In this document: in pieces, positions 62,010 to 64,000 of the stretch
Numbering within the stretch: position 1 is the stretch's first letter
How the letters are laid out: every line of letters starts with the position of its first letter
NCBI GenBank assembly: GCA_963816975.1
Contig: CAWFMD010000003.1
Coordinates: forward strand, 62,001 to 126,000
DNA: 64,000 nt
Origin: DASRIA01 sp963816975
GTDB taxonomy: Bacteria > Actinomycetota > Thermoleophilia > Solirubrobacterales > JBBDJG01
Reading direction: 5' to 3'
Notes under the pieces: generated by a model
What the model was told of the DNA's origin: nothing
Seen by the model: only the letters and a program-made list of their open reading frames with translations
Database searches by the model: none
Made by a program: the position numbers and the translations under genes

Positions 62010-63569
62010 CTACGGTCTCACTCCGCGGCGCTTCGGACCGGTGTGCAGCTCGTAGCGCACCAGCTCGTGGGCGCGCTCGGCCCAGTCGCACAGCAGTGGG
62101 CGCGTGTCGCGCGGGTCGATGATCTCCTCGACACCGAACCGCTCCGCGGTGCGAAACGGTGAGCGCACGGCGTTCAGCCGCTGCTCGATCTCCGCCCGCA
62201 GCGCCACCGGATCGTCCGCGGCCTCCAGCTCGCGCCGGTAGGCGGCCTCGATGCCACCCTCGATCGGCAGCGAGCCCCAATCGCCGGACGGCCACGCGTA
62301 GCGCAGGTTCAGCCCGTGCGCCTGGCCGTGCGCCGCGCCCGCGACGCCGAAGACCTTGCGCACGAGCACCGACACCCAGGGCACGGTCGACTGGTACACG
62401 GCGACGAGCGCGCGTGTGCCGCGCCGGATCGTGCCGCGCCGCTCGGCCTCGGTGCCGATCACGAAGCCCGGCTGGTCCACGAAGTTCACGACCGGCAGGC
62501 GGAACTGGTCGCACATGTCCGCGAAGCGGGTGAGCTTCTCCGACGCATCCGCGGTGAGCCCGCCCCCGTAGTGGTTGGGATCCGAGCACAGCACACCCAC
62601 CGGCCGGCCATCGAGCCTCCCCAGTGCGGTGATCAGGCTCCGCCCGAACGAGGCGCCGACCTCGAACAGCGATCCCCGGTCGAGCACGGCCGCGAGGATC
62701 TGCCGCGCCTTGTAGGGCCGGCGGCGCTCGCGCGGCACGATCGACAGCAACTCCTGCGCGCGGCGCTCCGGCGGGTCGGTGGCAGCCGTCACCGGCGGCG
62801 CCTCCCAGACGTTCGGCGGGAGATATGACAGGAACCGGCGGATCTGCGCGAGCGCGTCCTCGTCGTCGCCGGCCTCGTTGTCGACGGCGCCGGCGCGTGT
62901 CTGCGCCCTGGACCCACCGAGCTCTTCCTTGTCGGGGGTCTCCCCCATCGCGGCCGCCACCACCGGCGGCCCCGCCACGAACAGCTGTGCCGTGTCGCGC
63001 ACGATCACCGAGAAATGCGAGGCCACCACCCGCGCCGCCCCGAGTCCGGCCACCGGCCCGAGCGCAGCAGCCGCCACGGGCACCTCCGACAGGTTCGCCG
63101 TCGCCACCTCCCAGCCCGGTATGAAGGGCACGTAGGTGAAGCCCATCGTCTCCAGCGACTTGACGCTCCCGCCGCCGCCGGTGCCGTCCACGAGGCGCAC
63201 GAGCGGCAGGCGCAGCTCGTTCGCCATCCGCTCGGCGTACACCATCTTCTGCCAGATCGCGGCATCGGCGGCCCCGCCCCGCACGGTGAAGTCGTCGCCT
63301 TGCACGACCGCGCGGCGCCCGTCGATCCGGCCCTGGCCGACGACCACGTTGGCGGGTGTGAACTCTGCCAGCTCGCCATCGTCGTAGGTGCCCCAGCCCG
63401 CGATCGCGCCCGTCTCGTGGAACGTGCCGGGGTCGAACAGCCGCGCAACGCGCTCCCGCACGGTGAGGCGCCCGCTCGCGTGCTGCCGCTGCACGCGCTC
63501 CTCCCCGCCCATGCGCCGCGCGAGCTCCTCACGGCGGCGCAACTCCTCGAGCTCGGGCTCCCAGCTCAC
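62010..63569 (-). CDS. Acyl-CoA carboxylase carboxyltransferase (beta) subunit
   Basis: A 519-residue biotin-dependent carboxyltransferase of the acetyl/propionyl-CoA carboxylase type. The N-terminal half binds the acyl-CoA (DGTGGGGSVKSLETMGFTYV, then GPVAGLGAARVVASHFSVIV). The C-terminal half has DRGSLFEVGASFGRSLITAL, FVDQPGFVIGTEAERRGT and KVFGVAGAAHGQAHG. It transfers CO2 from carboxybiotin to acyl-CoA. No biotin carboxylase or carrier gene is nearby. Substrate (acetyl, propionyl or other) is undetermined. Confidence 0.92.
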   Translation of the reverse strand: MSWEPELEELRRREELARRMGGEERVQRQHASGRLTVRERVARLFDPGTFHETGAIAGWGTYDDGELAEFTPANVVVGQGRIDGRRAVVQGDDFTVRGGAADAAIWQKMVYAERMANELRLPLVRLVDGTGGGGSVKSLETMGFTYVPFIPGWEVATANLSEVPVAAAALGPVAGLGAARVVASHFSVIVRDTAQLFVAGPPVVAAAMGETPDKEELGGSRAQTRAGAVDNEAGDDEDALAQIRRFLSYLPPNVWEAPPVTAATDPPERRAQELLSIVPRERRRPYKARQILAAVLDRGSLFEVGASFGRSLITALGRLDGRPVGVLCSDPNHYGGGLTADASEKLTRFADMCDQFRLPVVNFVDQPGFVIGTEAERRGTIRRGTRALVAVYQSTVPWVSVLVRKVFGVAGAAHGQAHGLNLRYAWPSGDWGSLPIEGGIEAAYRRELEAADDPVALRAEIEQRLNAVRSPFRTAERFGVEEIIDPRDTRPLLCDWAERAHELVRYELHTGPKRRGVRP

Positions 63570-63631
63570 GCGTTCAGCATATGCGCGAGTGATCGGGTGT
63601 CGACGGTGCCGGGTATAGGGTGGGCGGTCCG

Positions 63632-64000
63632 ATGGCCCTGTCCACCCCCTCCAGATCGACGCCCAGCCGCGAGCGGATCCGCATCTTCGTGGAGGATCCG
63701 GAGCTGGCGGTCGGCCTCGACGCCGAGGCGCTCGCGGTCGCCGAGCAGATCACCGCGCCGGTGCTGCGCGTCCCGCAGGGTGGGTGGGACTTCAAGGCCG
63801 ATCCCACGCGGCTCAGCTCACATCTGGGGCTGCTCGTGGTGGAGGGCCTGCTGCTGCGGGAGGTGCTGATCGGGGAGGTGGCGTGTGCGGAGCTGCTGGG
63901 GTTCGGCGACGTGATGCGCCCGTGGACCGGCGCCTCGGGGGAGCAGGCCTCGATCCAGGCCGAGGCCCGCTGGGAGGCACTGGAGGACGTGCGCCTGGCC
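63632..64000 (+). CDS. Crp/Fnr-type cyclic-nucleotide-binding regulator (N-terminal part)
   Basis: The frame is open from ATG 63632 to the right edge, 123 residues. The stretch HLGLLVVEGLLLREVLIGEV, followed by CAELLGFGDVMRPW, matches the start of the cyclic-nucleotide-binding domain in actinobacterial Crp/Fnr-like proteins; the DNA-binding helix-turn-helix would lie outside the window. It is divergent from the carboxyltransferase gene, 62 nt apart, and might regulate it. TATAGGGT lies just upstream of the ATG and could serve as a -10 box for a short leader. Confidence 0.7.
   Translation, partial: MALSTPSRSTPSRERIRIFVEDPELAVGLDAEALAVAEQITAPVLRVPQGGWDFKADPTRLSSHLGLLVVEGLLLREVLIGEVACAELLGFGDVMRPWTGASGEQASIQAEARWEALEDVRLA

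Overview
The window is a high-GC (roughly 70 percent) bacterial chromosome segment with dense, often overlapping genes, frequent GTG and TTG starts, an mraZ-rsmH-ftsL-ftsI-murE division cluster and a Crp-like regulator. This suggests an actinobacterium. The many secreted beta-propeller, FN3 and PKD proteins and the ccm-type cytochrome maturation genes would fit Thermoleophilia (Solirubrobacterales-like), but that placement is an inference from gene content; no rRNA is present to confirm it.

Layout. 1-5.3 kb: the dcw cluster on the minus strand, transcribed from a promoter whose spacer carries three phased MraZ boxes. 5.4-8.1 kb: a P2-type cation ATPase. 8.1-13.2 kb: six genes joined by five consecutive 4-nt overlaps, namely response regulator, sensor kinase, CpaB-like, TadA, TadB and TadC, with no pilin or prepilin peptidase beside them. 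13.3-15.8 kb: a small accessory island (membrane protein, DUF642-like exported protein, Cys-rich exported protein) flanked by an intact and a truncated copy of the start of the response regulator. 15.9-17.1 kb: STAS protein, glutaredoxin behind a structured leader, and tRNA-Val. 17-29 kb: exported proteins (unknown, SGNH lipase, propeller-PKD, propeller), an alcohol dehydrogenase/TetR pair, an alpha/beta hydrolase, an SRPBCC protein, a CDP-alcohol phosphatidyltransferase and a second OmpR-type two-component system. 29-36.1 kb: a metal-efflux locus with three P1B ATPases and CsoR, with a CsoR-type palindrome in front of copA. 36.2-41.4 kb: FAD oxidoreductase, nitrilase-family enzyme, NTF2-like protein, enoyl-CoA hydratase, thiolase. 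41.5-51.7 kb: membrane protein, lipoprotein, type-B carboxylesterase, a 1444-residue quinoprotein-dehydrogenase/PKD/FN3 protein followed by a 55-residue Cys-containing peptide, and a metallophosphoesterase. 51.7-54.7 kb: a MerR regulator divergent from a large membrane protein. 54.8-60 kb: ccmF, a ccmI-like gene and a propeller/di-haem cytochrome c gene in one minus-strand run. 60-64 kb: P450, sulfotransferase-like protein, acyl-CoA carboxylase beta subunit, and the start of a Crp/Fnr-type regulator.

A striking property of this sequence is single-base frameshifts. Eleven can be inferred in the propeller/cytochrome c gene and one each in five other genes. Fifteen of the sixteen are best explained by one extra base, while protein motifs on both sides stay intact. 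Insertion-type sequencing error is the simplest explanation, but the clustering in one gene is odd.

Functionally the region combines cell-wall growth, metal homeostasis, envelope or secretion functions and lipid-type catabolism. I see no CRISPR array, integrase, transposase or prophage.
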